64,000 nucleotides of DNA from the NCBI GenBank assembly GCA_937625935.1, contig OW569347.1, positions 372,001 to 436,000 on the forward strand. The letters run 5' to 3'. Position numbers and translations under genes: made by a program. The notes beneath the pieces are model-generated. The model searched no databases. It was not told where the DNA came from and saw only the letters and a list, made by a program, of their open reading frames with translations. The DNA is from Tetramitus jugosus (taxonomy: Eukaryota; Heterolobosea; Eutetramitea; Acrasida; Vahlkampfiidae). Position 1 is the stretch's first letter. The number at the start of each line of letters is the position of its first letter. This document shows, piece by piece, positions 30,901 to 39,600 of the stretch.

Positions 30901-32841
30901 CATTGGAGCTTTTCGATTCATTTCAAACTGACTCTGAACTGTCTCCAGCTGCTTATGAAAATTAGAACAAACTTCTCCTGCTCTTACCTCCACGATAGTT
31001 TTAATATTCTCTCTCTTGGCCAAAGAGTGAAAGGCCTCCAACAATTGGATAGCATTTTCGGTGTCAGTTATCGTTTCAAAAGCACTAGAGATAACATTTT
31101 GCATAATGAGTTCAAGATCTCTTATTCCATTTTTAAACTTTTTAAAATCATCATGCCATGCTGTGGATTTCACATCAAGGATGGGATACTGTAATTGTCG
31201 AACTTCATGAATGTATCTAGAAAAAGAACTTTGGATGTCCTGGAGATTTTTTGTGACTTCAGGACCAGTTGTTCCTGCAAAAACAGGCAAGTCCATCGTT
31301 GATTCGAAACTGTTGAAGTTGCTACCAAATTGTATTTGAGCCTCACATAGTTCCAACAGTTCATTGCACCTCTGAACGAACGCATTAATTTCTCCAAACA
31401 CACTACTCTTATCAAACTTGTAATAGTCCTCCTGCTTATTACACATTCTCTTCCAAGCCTCGCCAGCGTGTATACTTTCATTGAGGGATTGAATACATGT
31501 TTGAACATTTCCATTCCAAATTTGATCCATATGAATATGTTGACAGCATCTGTAAATAATCTCATTTGATACCTCTCTCAATAAACCTGTCAGTCTTTCC
31601 TGAGTCTTATGGGTGTCTTTTAGGAATACATCATGAATTTTTTGAATCAAGTGCAGTATCTCTGGAATGATCATGGGAATCTGGGTCGGAGAAGCAGCAG
31701 CGAGCTTTTCGCATGGCTCTTTAAGTGTGAGCAAAAATTTGTGATTGTCCAGAGCTTCATCACTTCCATTCTGAATATCCTCACTCAAGTCCTTAAATGT
31801 TTTCAAGTAACTGCTTCCAGACAGAACCTTGACAATAGTTTGAACATCTTCTCTCTGAATTTGACTTTTGATGTTCATGAGATCTTTTGCCCTCGACTTC
31901 CAGTATTCAATTTCTGCCAACGGTCTTGCATTCTCAATATTCTCAGCTGTATCTTTATCCGCTTGGACTACCTCCTTGATCTGAGAAGTCCATTGCATCA
32001 GCGCCGCTTCTAATCTCTGCACCAATTCTTTTTGTTTCTGAGCACTCTCGATGCTGTCAATGTTTTCAAATGGAACATAGAGAACAGTACTTCCTTTTAT
32101 CTTGTGAGCAGTTTCGGTGAGACTGGCTAAGAACTTGTGCAGTTGGGACACAAAGTCTTTTTGGAGACTCTCAGGCCATAGATTTTTCTCCCGACTGAGC
32201 AACAAGGGTGCAAATGTACCTCGCATCACTCTCAACAAGGTGTCTAGAGCTGTATCTACAATTACACCCGACATCAAAAATCCAAATGATCGATTACCGT
32301 TCGGCGACAAACCTGCGACACCATTAGATTGACAATCAGAATCTTGTTGTCTCACAAAATATAGTACACGCCTACTGGTACAATAGTTGACCATGAATGG
32401 CTTGACAAACATTGTTAATTGAATGTTACTTTCGTTGTTAGTATTGTTAATTGTATTGTTTGAATGAAGAGCATTGGAAACCAAATTGAATTCACTTGAA
32501 CTTGTAGTGTATAGTTGTTGTTGCTGTTGTTGTTGAATTGGACCCAAGATCTCAATGGATGTAAAAAGAACCAAAGCATTATTATCCATAAATTGAGAAA
32601 CCATGAGAGAGTGCTCTTCTTTCCATAGGATCGATTGGACGAATTTGAGTCCACGTCCCAGAATCATCTCTCTATGTTTTCTGTTATTGAACTTATTACT
32701 ACTCTCTTCTTGTAAGCTATCATCATGCCATTCCTTGCCGTCTAGTTGCTCAATGAATCGCACATGCTTTTCAGTCAAGAGCTTCTCTGCAATTTTTGAT
32801 TGAATGAATTGAACACTCAAAAGCAATGGATTATCGGTCAT
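18919..32841 (-). CDS. DNAH2: Axonemal dynein heavy chain, inner-arm I1/f beta type (DNAH2/DHC10)
   Basis: 4640-residue motor subunit in one uninterrupted frame from the ATG at 32841. The N-terminal tail matches DNAH2 as I know it: PLAEIEYWKSRAKDL, then FLLTLKEPCEKLA, and LDVKSTAWHDDFKKF followed by GIRDLELIMQNVISSAFE. The four AAA nucleotide sites are in order: GPAGTGKTET near residue 1987 (AAA1), GRSNTGKTTAWR near 2270 (AAA2), GGQIGTGKTTT near 2617 (AAA3) and GVGGSGRQSLTR near 2959 (AAA4, with the GRQS variant usual in axonemal chains). A coiled-coil stalk with the microtubule-binding tip follows at roughly 3200-3500, then AAA5, AAA6 and a C-terminal domain ending WVKRGTALLLSDSQ. A poly-acidic insert (DLEDSLEDDESDLGSGDE) lies near residue 1065. 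Human DNAH2 is about 4430 residues, so this copy is slightly longer. Confidence 0.88.
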   Translation of the reverse strand: MTDNPLLLSVQFIQSKIAEKLLTEKHVRFIEQLDGKEWHDDSLQEESSNKFNNRKHREMILGRGLKFVQSILWKEEHSLMVSQFMDNNALVLFTSIEILGPIQQQQQQQLYTTSSSEFNLVSNALHSNNTINNTNNESNIQLTMFVKPFMVNYCTSRRVLYFVRQQDSDCQSNGVAGLSPNGNRSFGFLMSGVIVDTALDTLLRVMRGTFAPLLLSREKNLWPESLQKDFVSQLHKFLASLTETAHKIKGSTVLYVPFENIDSIESAQKQKELVQRLEAALMQWTSQIKEVVQADKDTAENIENARPLAEIEYWKSRAKDLMNIKSQIQREDVQTIVKVLSGSSYLKTFKDLSEDIQNGSDEALDNHKFLLTLKEPCEKLAAASPTQIPMIIPEILHLIQKIHDVFLKDTHKTQERLTGLLREVSNEIIYRCCQHIHMDQIWNGNVQTCIQSLNESIHAGEAWKRMCNKQEDYYKFDKSSVFGEINAFVQRCNELLELCEAQIQFGSNFNSFESTMDLPVFAGTTGPEVTKNLQDIQSSFSRYIHEVRQLQYPILDVKSTAWHDDFKKFKNGIRDLELIMQNVISSAFETITDTENAIQLLEAFHSLAKRENIKTIVEVRAGEVCSNFHKQLETVQSQFEMNRKAPMIPPHHPRYSGGALWAHSISSKIQHEMNMIQNATFISETREHRDLKIKYDSIVQLLEKHIDKMYSEWLLTIDVSMIQNVLDQPLMIRCQDSPHLIRMNFDSKLIVLYEEVRFWRQLPQLEMPVGVLELIGDRDKMRIYRENVATVVRSFNQIILSLSPEEHKLFRQRIQILDNEIKKGLIKQAGVKCYSWSSRAEIEVFVKVCKKMCEEFRSVLNDFKRGVTNIYLSCNKMADTLFINIESKKVYNEIEMEFEKEQNSHREKAKDQLLRANQDIVSILQQLYQYFEDHDEFVHGQWWSFIHTIEQRIDWSLRNAVKKSLRTLSIAIRPEKSNEVGRLINTSPLFMVNVVLEKDDNDMTPALQPSIPRLIDMVDEVIRYLIRVSSVVPKLEQSMKKHIDFQRAKKLAEMQNADLEDSLEDDESDLGSGDENDEEVGEQKKEILNYFDHNISEDKEIRQLIKVIIEGMDTISTDVEEYLSRWSKDFREIWFTNKEKFLARFGSQGRTAEGFETEIDKYKDHQFKIQNMEPTRIVSYLQLESAPLKHTLVMECSMWQTRLLDLLHSIAQKEMNKFYEMFEKNSELLRQQPTNLEALEEKIKLVTKLTQDYPKNEQLFHPICERYDLLKKFDVTVEDVEEERKVNLKEAGHQFKKRIEESLSSLEVDKDKFRVKLKSAVDVFTQNISTLKSDFTSKGPYSAQISSNQANTILREFKNKILLQRKEEAKLRSGMKLFNLEMPQYKELKDVSKDIDSLERVWSIQADWSECSKRWRQTPFIDLIVEEFQRELTLLNERVNSFGKDVREWGVWTNVKEGVDKFKKLLPLLVDLKSPAIRGRHWDELGDIMGVSIDTNSSTFNLKSMMDLGFENYLEDINSLSNSATQELNIESDLEKIRDIWQVTLFDMVEYKSIYYKLNSTEEIFLNLDDNMATLSSMKISPYVGSFQTEVNEWERNLSRISETIDMLLQVQKQWMYLFNIFDVDDIQKQLPTETGVFKIVNSRWKGVMSNLWDTRNVYRACQRDGLLPSLSEMNSKLESIQKQLDQYLEKKRKMFPRFYFLSDNDLLEILGQARDPNAIQHHLKNLFEAIRRLKIELISETKLQTSYHVAQGMYSVEGEYIEFNHPVHLDGHVEIWLQSVENAMRAAIKKNLSKCFASLKALSKDKEVGSRDSWIGSWAGQLLITSSQLYWTGRISETLSHEKEGKRGSKEQKDIAKIPKALQLRRDEWNLYLEGYSKMIREELTSLEREKLVALITMEVHARDATDQLVKSRCYSLDDFDWLKQLRFYIDEEADKCIVRQTSAEIDYDYEYVGNSGRLVITPLTERCYMTLTTALQLKRGGNPQGPAGTGKTETVKDLGKSIAKYVIVFNCSDSMDYKSLGRLFSGLVQTGAWSCLDEFNRIELDVLSVVAQQISSILTAISSGVSSFIFEGQETTINPTCGIFVTMNPGYAGRSELPDNLKALLRPVSMMRPDSSLICQIRLRAQGFTEADDLSRKVATLYVLMEQQLSRQKHYDFGLRNISAVLDAAGVLKRLKPAVQEHILLLSACRDMNEPKFISDDIPLFNAIIHDLFPGIEKQDRPFDVLYDAITEELKMNNFELNPYLIDRCLQLYDTKKTRHGVMVVGRSNTGKTTAWRTLKKALTKLNNKKFEPTNSIFNLVTEHIINPKAITTDELYGNFSKGRDWKNGIFSVILKETCSDPKPDEKWIVFDGPVDTLWIESMNTLLDDNKVLTLINGTRISLAPQVSLLFEVQDLDQASPATVSRCGMIYFDEKDIGWKSIINTWLKKREAFEKSTNNPQTDTMMKYLRGMCEKFIQRAFEARSDQVQTVETTDMNAIQSFTSLYDAIATFENGLDPKDKDQYIETIQKFFVFSLVWSIGATVDLEGRKKLDILFREIDPQLPSKGTAYEYFIDSKSKTWKSWEEKVNQSWKPAPNTPFHKIMVPTVDTVRNSFIMNALVKAKRHILVGGQIGTGKTTTINNVLSQLDHSEYSSFSVNFSARTDSNALQEMIESRVEKKPFDILQPFGGKQLVIFIDDLNMPKKDEYGSQPPLELLRQWIDYGFWYDRQKQMKKTLKKTQLIAAMGPPGGGRTIISERLQNRFNVLNVTFPSDSQTKRIFGTLLRNRVEAMEEVKTLSDIVTQATIDIYRAVTTNLLPTPTRSHYIFNMRDLSKVFQGILQADHEMMDNKEQFIRLWIHECYRVFYDRLNNEEDRLHFRTIISEKTFDWFALKINQLESKRIIVSDITNSGSYAEVKDVNELKKDLEMKLADYNDSLGTRPMNLVLFQDAIEHLCRIYRIINQPRGNALLVGVGGSGRQSLTRLAAYIAGHKFYMVEVAKSYSTKQFHDDLKQLYFETGLQKKSITFLFSDTQIIEESFLEDVNNMLGSGEVPNMFDNDDMTQIIDGSRKDALASGKNETPEEIYTYFIEQVRNHLHIIVSMSPVNIEFRNRIRMFPSLVNCTTIDWFSEWPTTALKEVALFFLENAAELELTEDLNKSIAEIFVSVHESVVEQSQKMLTERQRHNYVTPTNYLDLITGFVSLMHEKRSEIKGTITKYEMGLTTLENARVEVEKMSVDLEKQKKHAAQSKQECENLMMIVLSEKSQADDKKQQVELDRANIEREKLNAQKLQAAAEEELKAALPDLERATQALQTLEPKDISEIKQYSNPPPLVKNVLMAVMVVLKKKPDYNVVKQLMASPMKFIQMMLDYKKNEISEQQRTKIEKEIKKQGLDDPEAVKVVSNAAYGMCLWVIAINNYAKVYRGVKPLEEKLKKAEEDLEKSMKRLIEAERSYKEVSDKVLALTEKYDQKLAEKEMFRKQAEETEMKLNRAEQLVGGLSGERERWTNSIIELNKNFSNVVGDNLLATSFRSYAGPFSGAYRQFLMEEVWKKKVRFYNVPCSSEFCVLSYLARPTELRAWTIQGLPSDTFSTENGILVTRGTRWPLLIDPQNQANKWVKNLEKDRKLEVCDAKDPELLRKLINAIKFGYPVLIQDIEEEIDPALEPVLSRAVLKKGNREIMMLGDTEVTVNKNFKLYLTTKLQNPHYQPEISTRTTIVNFNVTKQGLEDQLLGIVVSSERKELEEQKSEIVMKVAAGKRKMEELEDETLRLLTTTSGSALLDDESLIVTLQQSKKISEEIKVQLSISQDTENKIDVARNLYRSAASRASVLYFVLCDMSAIDPMYQFSLKGYIDLFNQSISTSKKPPKQEMIKQRIDLLNEHHTLEVYRTTCQGLFERHKLLFAFHMCIKIMEENRTLNLEEYNFLIRGSQIIGTKPINPCKWLPDKAWENISELNKLPNFHGIANSFEEDGEEWRNWYRSMKPETQQVPSEWQSKINDWAKILLVRSVREDRVRLMMKSFITEHMGSEKYVKPPINEISHIMNGSTCGTPLMFILSPGVDPQKQLEKFAREKGIRLITLALGKDQEPLAKKCIQDARLSGDWVFLANCHLMIKWMASLDVIIESFNDDPPNPNFRLWLSSKPHDQFPITLLQRSRKITTEPPQGLQSNLERIYRSFVSEERFKEIADTIAPMYKKLLYSLAFFHSVLLERRKFGSLGWNIPYDFNDSDLSISENILEMYLRKYERIPWDALTYLIAEVNYGGRVTDDMDRRVLDVYIHQFFNQQVIDSDGYVLSTDTSYHIPPVGNSSSYLEFIKNMKPDDHPEAFGQHPNADISSQIQQTQDVLGILQSITHNVGSSVAATKTTTNNGKSTDVVSVEQKVFRTAEDIHLHRLPEAIDLEKAKSQEDSALSTVLMQESVRYNHLLEIVGTSLTNLMKAIKGEILMDSELESVCNALNDNKVPRSWNIAYPSQKQLTSWIRDLQKRIDQFKAWAEGGQPTVFWLPGFTFPSGFLTAIKQSTARAHRYAVDELIFEYVVMSPNTSLHQRPKDGVYVKGMILEGAKWDSAAGCLAEPNPMELTTEMPVIHCKPVHISQLTTNKKKSSKETYNCPLYMFPVRCGTQDHTSFVTTIGLKSGNEPPSHWVKRGTALLLSDSQ

Positions 32842-33047
32842 CTTGAGGAAGCGGGCTCAAAAACTGAGAGAAGGCGTCTTTGATGATTGCAAGTTTTGAT
32901 CCAAGTGAACCTAAATTACTGTAGTGTCGGAGTAGCGTCATTGGCGCTAAAAAAGGATCGCGAACCGTGCTTCATGTCTGTACGGGAATTCAATCTACTC
33001 AAATTGTGCTCCAACAAAGATTAACACCATCCATAGCAATAATAAAC
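32842..33047. promoter_or_regulatory. Shared bidirectional promoter of DNAH2 and CFAP70
   Basis: 206 bp between two outward-facing ATGs, one for an inner-arm dynein heavy chain and one for an axonemal assembly protein. Near the centre is an imperfect dyad: TAGCG (32933-32937), seven bases, CGCTA (32945-32949), overlapping TTGGCGCT (32941-32948). No TATA box is evident. Confidence 0.65.
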
Positions 33048-36000
33048 ATGACTACTGTAACTGTGGACTGTTCTGTGCTCAAGGGTCAGGGATTCCCTCA
33101 ACCCACAAAAAGGAATGAAAAACTCAAGTTTAGGTGTTCGATTCGATTCTTCTCTGGTAGTTACATGAGTAGTGAACCCTATGGCTTCAACATGGTCAAT
33201 CGATCTGGTTCACTCACAAGTAATCAGAACAGCAGAAGTAATACTCCTGTTCCATCAATGACGGCATCCTCTGCTAAGAAACCTATTGAAGCCAATCAAA
33301 GTTCTTCTCCACTACTATCAAAAGCGCAGTCAAGTGCTTCTCTACCATTCCACAAGACGAGCGGAGATGAATCATCTTGGGATCTTTCATCACTGTTCAC
33401 AAACCATGAATTGTCATGTCAATGGTTCACGTCTGATGTGTTCACTCATGATTCTGTGAACCATCCAGATAGCTCTCTCACCATTCACACTCAATTCACA
33501 ACTCTGGTACATGAACCGTTGATCAACAATATTCTGAACGATAATCAAGTACTAGTCATAGCAGTGACTCAAGAAGATTCAAACACCAAATCTTCTTCTA
33601 GTTCATTATTGGGCACATGCAGCATCAGTCTGCTCCCATTCTTTCATAATGAGATGGTAATTGATCAATGGGTCACGTTGATTCCTTCTCATCTTCAAAT
33701 GCAACAAACACCTTCACCTCCTCAAATTCAAGTCAGGCTCACCATCTCTAATGCACTATTGTTGAGAGAAGAGAAGCAAAAGGCACATTTCCTTAGCATT
33801 ACTTTGAACAAGATGACTCAAATACCTGAACGATGGATATCCAATGAATTATCACAGCCCAATCTCTCACCGGAGGAGATTGTTAAGAATCGTAAGTCAC
33901 TCCTCATTCACTTTCAGATTTGTTCATTATGCTCATTGAATCTTGTTGTTAGATCTGTTCCAATACACGATACGGGTTCCCGCTCTTGTTCATCCTTCAG
34001 GGCATTTCCTTTACTATTCGATACAGAATGGTAAGCTAGTCTTCAAGAACAATTCTTTTTTTGTAGAGTGGGACAAATCGATGTCCTTCTATCTGACAGA
34101 GGAAAGTGTGAAGTACCTCGAAAATGCATGCTCTCGTGGAGATAAACTAATTTTGAAACTCTCAAGAACAATCATACCCGAAAAGCAACTAGATGGGTAT
34201 GTGGATTACAATGAAGACAAGTATCGGGCTTCAATTAGGATTAGTATGAGAGCTTTGTTGTCTCCAGGAAAGACAAATTTTTCGTTTGAAAAGAATGTGG
34301 ATCCTTTATCATCAAAGGAACTAGAAGACGAAAAGATGTTGCTCTCCCAATACAATTCCTTGTTCCAAGTACCTCCAAAAAGTGCCAGTAAAACGAAGCG
34401 AACAACACTGGTATCGAACAAGAAGAGCACCCTGCCTCATGACTTGAGCCTCGAAGAAGAAGAGGATGTCCATCCCTACTTATCCTCGATGACCAAATGT
34501 GATTTTGAGTTGGTGATGGATCCATCTATCATACCACTGCCAGAGCACAGGTTGAGATGCAAACTGCGAATTGGAGATGTTTTGCCACACAGAATCAGAT
34601 CTCCGAAGAAGGTATCCGCTATTGAACTTTTTCACAACGAAATTCAATCTATTGTCAATATAATTGCAGAACAGTACAAAGAATACAAGAAGAGAAAAGA
34701 AGATCATTATGATGATAGTATCGATTTGAGCAAACAGCAATTTATTTTCGAGTTGAATCGCAGTGGAACTTACTACATCATTAAAGAAATGATGAAGAAA
34801 ACAGTGCTGAAGGTGGTGGAAGAAAACTTTAACAATGGCTCTTCTCTACCATCAGAGAAGTTTGAACAATTTCACAATGAATTCTATGTGTTCCTCACCC
34901 ATAAAATGCACAAGAGTATCAATGAATTGTTTGAACAAAGTCACTCGAAGAGAGAAGTGGTGATAACCCAAGGCAACATTAGCGAAACCAAGAGCCAAAG
35001 AATGAAGAGAATAGCGAATGAATATGAGATAGAGTTCAACAATGAGATTGCTGCACAGTACCATAAAGAAAGAATTGTGTGGGAGAAGTCTCAGAGCGAA
35101 GACGAAGATTGGGTCGATCCACAGGTATGGTACGAGTATGGTCTGTTTAACATGAGAGTGAGAAACTTGGAACAAGCAGAACAAGCATTCAGAGATGCAG
35201 TGTCGACAGACATGTCCCACATGAACTCCCTTTTGGTCTATGGAATTCTGTTGTGCATGCAAGGAAAGCACAGAGAAGCCGAAGTGTTTGTTCAATCGAG
35301 TATAGATATCGATCCGAACAGATATGAATCATGGGGAGTTCTTGCTCTTCTGTTTGAACTCAATGAACAAATGAAGGAATCAAATCAAGCTTACCTCTAC
35401 GGAGAACAAGTGTTCCTTCAGCAGTTAATGGATCAGAAGATGAATCGAAACGTCAACAATGAGAACTCGACGACAATGTTGTCCAATATGTTGACCCATC
35501 GTTTCCATCACTTCTCACTCTCTGTTGCTCATTTTCTTTTACAACAATCTGCCGATACCCTAGCGGAACACTTGTTGAACAAGTTTGAGAGTGGGTGTTC
35601 AGAATTGTCAACGCAACACAAGACGCAAGAGAGTATGGACAATATTATCGATTTTCATGTACTGAAAGCACTGTTGTACTTGATGAGAGGTCAACTCGAT
35701 GAATCAGAACGACAACTGAAGAGTGGAATTGAAAAACAGTACAAGAGTCATCAATGCTGGAGATTGTTGGGTGAAGTCCATGTGAGACGCGAGGATTGGA
35801 CCTCGGCAGAAGAATCACTAGAAACAGCATTGTCCATTGCCTCGGATCATCAGTTGAAGAATGTGGACTTTTGGTTGAGATTGGGAAGAGTGTATTTGGA
35901 ACTGGAAAAGAATGACCAGGCACAACAAGCTTACATGAGAGCTTGTGAACAATGGCCCTCAAGCTGCATCTCTTGGCTTGGTCTGGGAATTAGTTATCTC

Positions 36001-36207
36001 AACATTGGAGATTTAGAATCCGCAGAGCAAGCACTAAACGAAGCCAACATTCATAATAATAGAAATGGCGATGTGTGGGCGTATCTTGCCCTTCTATGTT
36101 TCTACCAAGAGAGAAAGGAGGAAGCAAAAAGAGCTCTGAGGCAATGTAAAAAGCTTGGCAGTTCCCTTCCTGCTTGCGTCAAGACCAAAATAAAAGGGTT
36201 ATTGTAA
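33048..36207 (+). CDS. CFAP70: CFAP70 (TTC18), ciliary TPR protein
   Basis: Cilia- and flagella-associated protein 70, which acts at the base of outer dynein arms. Two exons, 33048-33891 and 33953-36207, give 1032 residues; the human protein is about 1120. The N-terminal half is beta-rich (C2-like, MTTVTVDCSVLKGQGF onward). After the intron the frame reads LFQYTIRVPALVHPSG. The middle has ELNRSGTYYIIKEMMKKTV and EFYVFLTHKMHKSINELF, both matching CFAP70. The C-terminal half carries tetratricopeptide repeats from about nt 35100, ending SCISWLGLGISYLN and then DVWAYLALLCFY, nearly identical in layout to the human C-terminus. The start is the ATG at 33048; the open frame extends upstream only to a GTG at 32967. 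An AATAAA follows at 36245. Its partner across the promoter is DNAH2. Confidence 0.92.
33892..33952 (+). other. Intron in CFAP70 (61 nt)
   Basis: GTAAGT donor after ...GTTAAGAATC and acceptor TTGTTAG at 33952. Splicing creates a His codon and restores the CFAP70 frame. An earlier TTTCAG at 33917 leads to an in-frame stop and was rejected. Confidence 0.9.
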
Positions 36208-36622
36208 CGAAAGTCACGAGCACCACCTAATCTTTAAAAATTTCAATAAATCCCAACATTATCCCGTCATCAGTAAAAACAATGGCGAAATGACGTGCTG
36301 GATTATCACTCATAAAAACAATTAAGAAGGATTTATATGATTCTCGTTTTAATCCCGTAAGAATGATGTTTTAAAAGATTATGTAAGATAATAATCATAA
36401 ATTCTAAATATGTTCTTTATGTATATACAAGAAGGTAAGTTCTATCCGACCAGCTTATGTTAATAGCCGGCTTGTTGTGTGGTTGTCACACTTAACTCAC
36501 TACGGGTTTTAGAATTTGGATTGGGCGGTGACAGTATGATGATCTTGAGAGCTGTGGTCAATAAGGGTTGGCTGTTTGGCTAAATTGTTAAAAATAGACA
36601 CCAAAAAACAAAAACAATCTGG
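36208..36622. other. Non-coding gap between CFAP70 and the membrane-anchored protein gene
   Basis: 415 bp. It holds the CFAP70 poly(A) signal AATAAA at 36245-36250 and AT-rich sequence. GTGTG-GTTGT-CACAC near 36477-36491 could form a short hairpin. The promoter of the next gene should be at its right end. No ORF, tRNA or snoRNA box pair was convincing. Confidence 0.6.
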
Positions 36623-39600
36623 ATGGGTGCTTTCAATTCTTTGATCAGATGGTTTCTGTTGATTGTGGTCTCAGTGTTCATTGTCACCTCATTGTTCTTC
36701 ATGTACCACATTATTGTATCCGATGTCGACACTGTGGTGCGCACCACAGAAGAAAACAGGACCAAAAGAACACCATTCAGCAGATTATCAGATGATGAAA
36801 ATGATCCACAATTGCATCATGCACGCCAGAATGCTCACATTGATTATCAAGTGCACTCGTGGGATGATTTAAATGAATGGGAACAGGGAATCAACAAGGG
36901 TGTCACATGGTTCAAAGTTGATTTGTTTTATACACCATCTCACATATGTGCTCAAAACAGGAATAGCAATCACAATGACAAGAATAACAGTGAGAAGAAT
37001 CAGAAGAAGCGTGCATGTTTCTTGATGACTCATGACCCACCTGATATCAACAATCCTCACAAATACAACACAACGAATGACTTGATACAAATGTTGCGCT
37101 CTTGGAAGCAACAAAAGAAGCACAGCAACAAAAGCAACAATAGCAACAATAGCAACAACAACAACCAAAAGAACCAAAAGAACCATCAGAAGAAGAAAAA
37201 GATTACGATTGCTCTCTGTTTCAAGTACTTTTTATTGTTGGATGCGACTCGATATCTTGAATCACGATACTTTGTGGATCATCGTCATCATCACTCACAC
37301 AGATCCACACCATCATCATCTTCATCCAACAATAAGAAGAAGCTTGAATGGTACTTGTTGAACAGGAATCCATGTCACGTACCACCTCGTTTCAACACAC
37401 TGAATCATGATTACAATCAGCAACAACAACAGCAACAGACGAACCATAATGATGATGATGATGACGATGAAGAAGACACCATGATGGTTGACTTGTTCCC
37501 TCACATGATGAAGAAGATGAAGAGACAACAAGAGAGAAGCAAGAATAATAGCCATGATAGAGCAACAGCAGCAGCAGTCATTCACCTGTATGACCATCAA
37601 TATCACTCACCCTATCTACTCGCACACTCATCACAACAACAACCAGTAGCAGCAGCAGCAGCAGCAGCAGCAGCAGACATTGGAGCACTCCATGACAAGT
37701 ATGGTGATGATAGTGATGAGGATACAACAACAACAACAACAACAACAACAATTGATCATCAATTCATATCACTCATTGATGAACTGTACAGAGAATTGAA
37801 TGCCATTAATGATGATGACGATGATATGGATGACAAGAATAATAACAATAGTAGTAATATGGAACAAGAATGGGAGTATGAGTTTGTGTTGGATGAATCA
37901 GGTACTCATGGCAATGGCAGAGACTGTCTCAAGAAGAAGTGGATGCGATGGTCCAGTACGTTTATCAGCACCAGAGATCCCATGATTGCCTTCGTGTCCA
38001 ATCAACCCTATCATCATCGATTCAAGATTTTGAATGAACCAGTGATGGATCGAACAGAGTCAGTCATGACCAATGATGATGAGAATGACAAGAGCACTGG
38101 TGGTGGTAACAAGGCTGAAACAGAAGAGGATGAGTCCAGTAGTGAGGATGATGACAATTGTAAATATTTGAGGAGGGCACAAGCTCTGCGCTATGGAAAG
38201 TTTCTGCATGGTGAATATCCAGTGCTGTTATGGGAACCGAGTCATCAAGCTGTCATACAACAATGTATTCAATTGTATCTCACGGGACATGACAATGATC
38301 ATCCTTCCAGCCGTAATCAACGTCAAAGAATGAGCAACATTGACAAGGGTTCTCGTGCGCAGTCATCCTCGGCTGTTGTATTGAATGACTCTGGTCTTCG
38401 ATTCTCGATCAATATTGATCCCATCATGTTCCGAATCTTCATGTCGTACTACTATCCTGCTGCCAACAAGTATCAAACGGACAATGACATTGACAGCAAC
38501 TCTCTACCATCGTTATTACCATCAGACGGCAACAACAGTGGTAGTAACCATCATCATCAAACCATTTCAGTGATTGACAATCCAGAGTATCACAATCAAT
38601 TGAATCATCATGTCCCCAACACTCACATGATGGTGAATGAGCCATCCATTCAACATCACATTTGGATGACGAGTAATGATGATGATGATAATGATGATGA
38701 TGATGGCCAGAGACAGAGAAAGAGTCCATCAACCAATAGTGATATGGAGAAAACGTCCTCCACTCGCCGCCACACTCTTCTCTTCTCTTGTGTTGTTGAC
38801 ACTCTGCAGCAACCATCAGCAGCAGGACAATCAGCACAACTCATCCACAAGTGCCACTATCAGATTATATCCTATCGTTCAAATGATTCAGATGAAGACA
38901 AAGGTATTGTCATTCATCAGACACCACTTCAGCCATTGTCGCTGCCCTCATCTAGTACCAATCATCCAACTACAACAACAACACCACTTGTTGTGAAACG
39001 GTTCATCTCCATGAGACATCAACAACAGCCCAGTACTTCTTCTTCAGTGCAACCAAACAATCATCAGATGTACCAACTGTACGCAATGATTGAATCAATC
39101 AATGGACAGTACTTTGTTTGTGAACTACGATATAACATCCATACTTTCACAGTTCACTATCAAAGTCATTATTTGATTCAATTGTTGAATAATGAGGAGA
39201 GAGACAAGATGGAAGGTCGGTTGCTGTGGGACTTTTATCTGCTACCTCGAATTGAGAGTAGTAGTCAGCAGGACATTCTCTTGCTGTCATCACTTCAGAA
39301 CAATAACCAGAAGAATATTAATGATGATGATGATGGTGTTGATGGTGATGACACGTGCGAAATTACGATCCAATTATATCAATTGAGACAAGATGCATCA
39401 CAAGCGGCTGAACCTTCCTTGAAACAAGTTGGCCAACACACGGAAATCCATTGGAAACTCATGTCAGAATCATTCTCCATCCAGAGTATGTCCATGGCAT
39501 TGAGTGATCGAGCCATCATGATGTCATCCAACAATCAATACGACGGTTATTTGATATTTAGTGTAGGAGTGAATAGACATGGATTCAAACAATCACTTGT

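Noticed and set aside
33892-33917. Shorter CFAP70 intron using the TTTCAG at 33912-33917
   Set aside because: Splicing there runs into an in-frame TAG at 33950-33952 and loses the conserved LFQYTIRVP start of exon 2.
36208-36622. Possible box C/D snoRNA (ATGATGA near 36537)
   Set aside because: No CTGA D box or terminal stem at suitable spacing.
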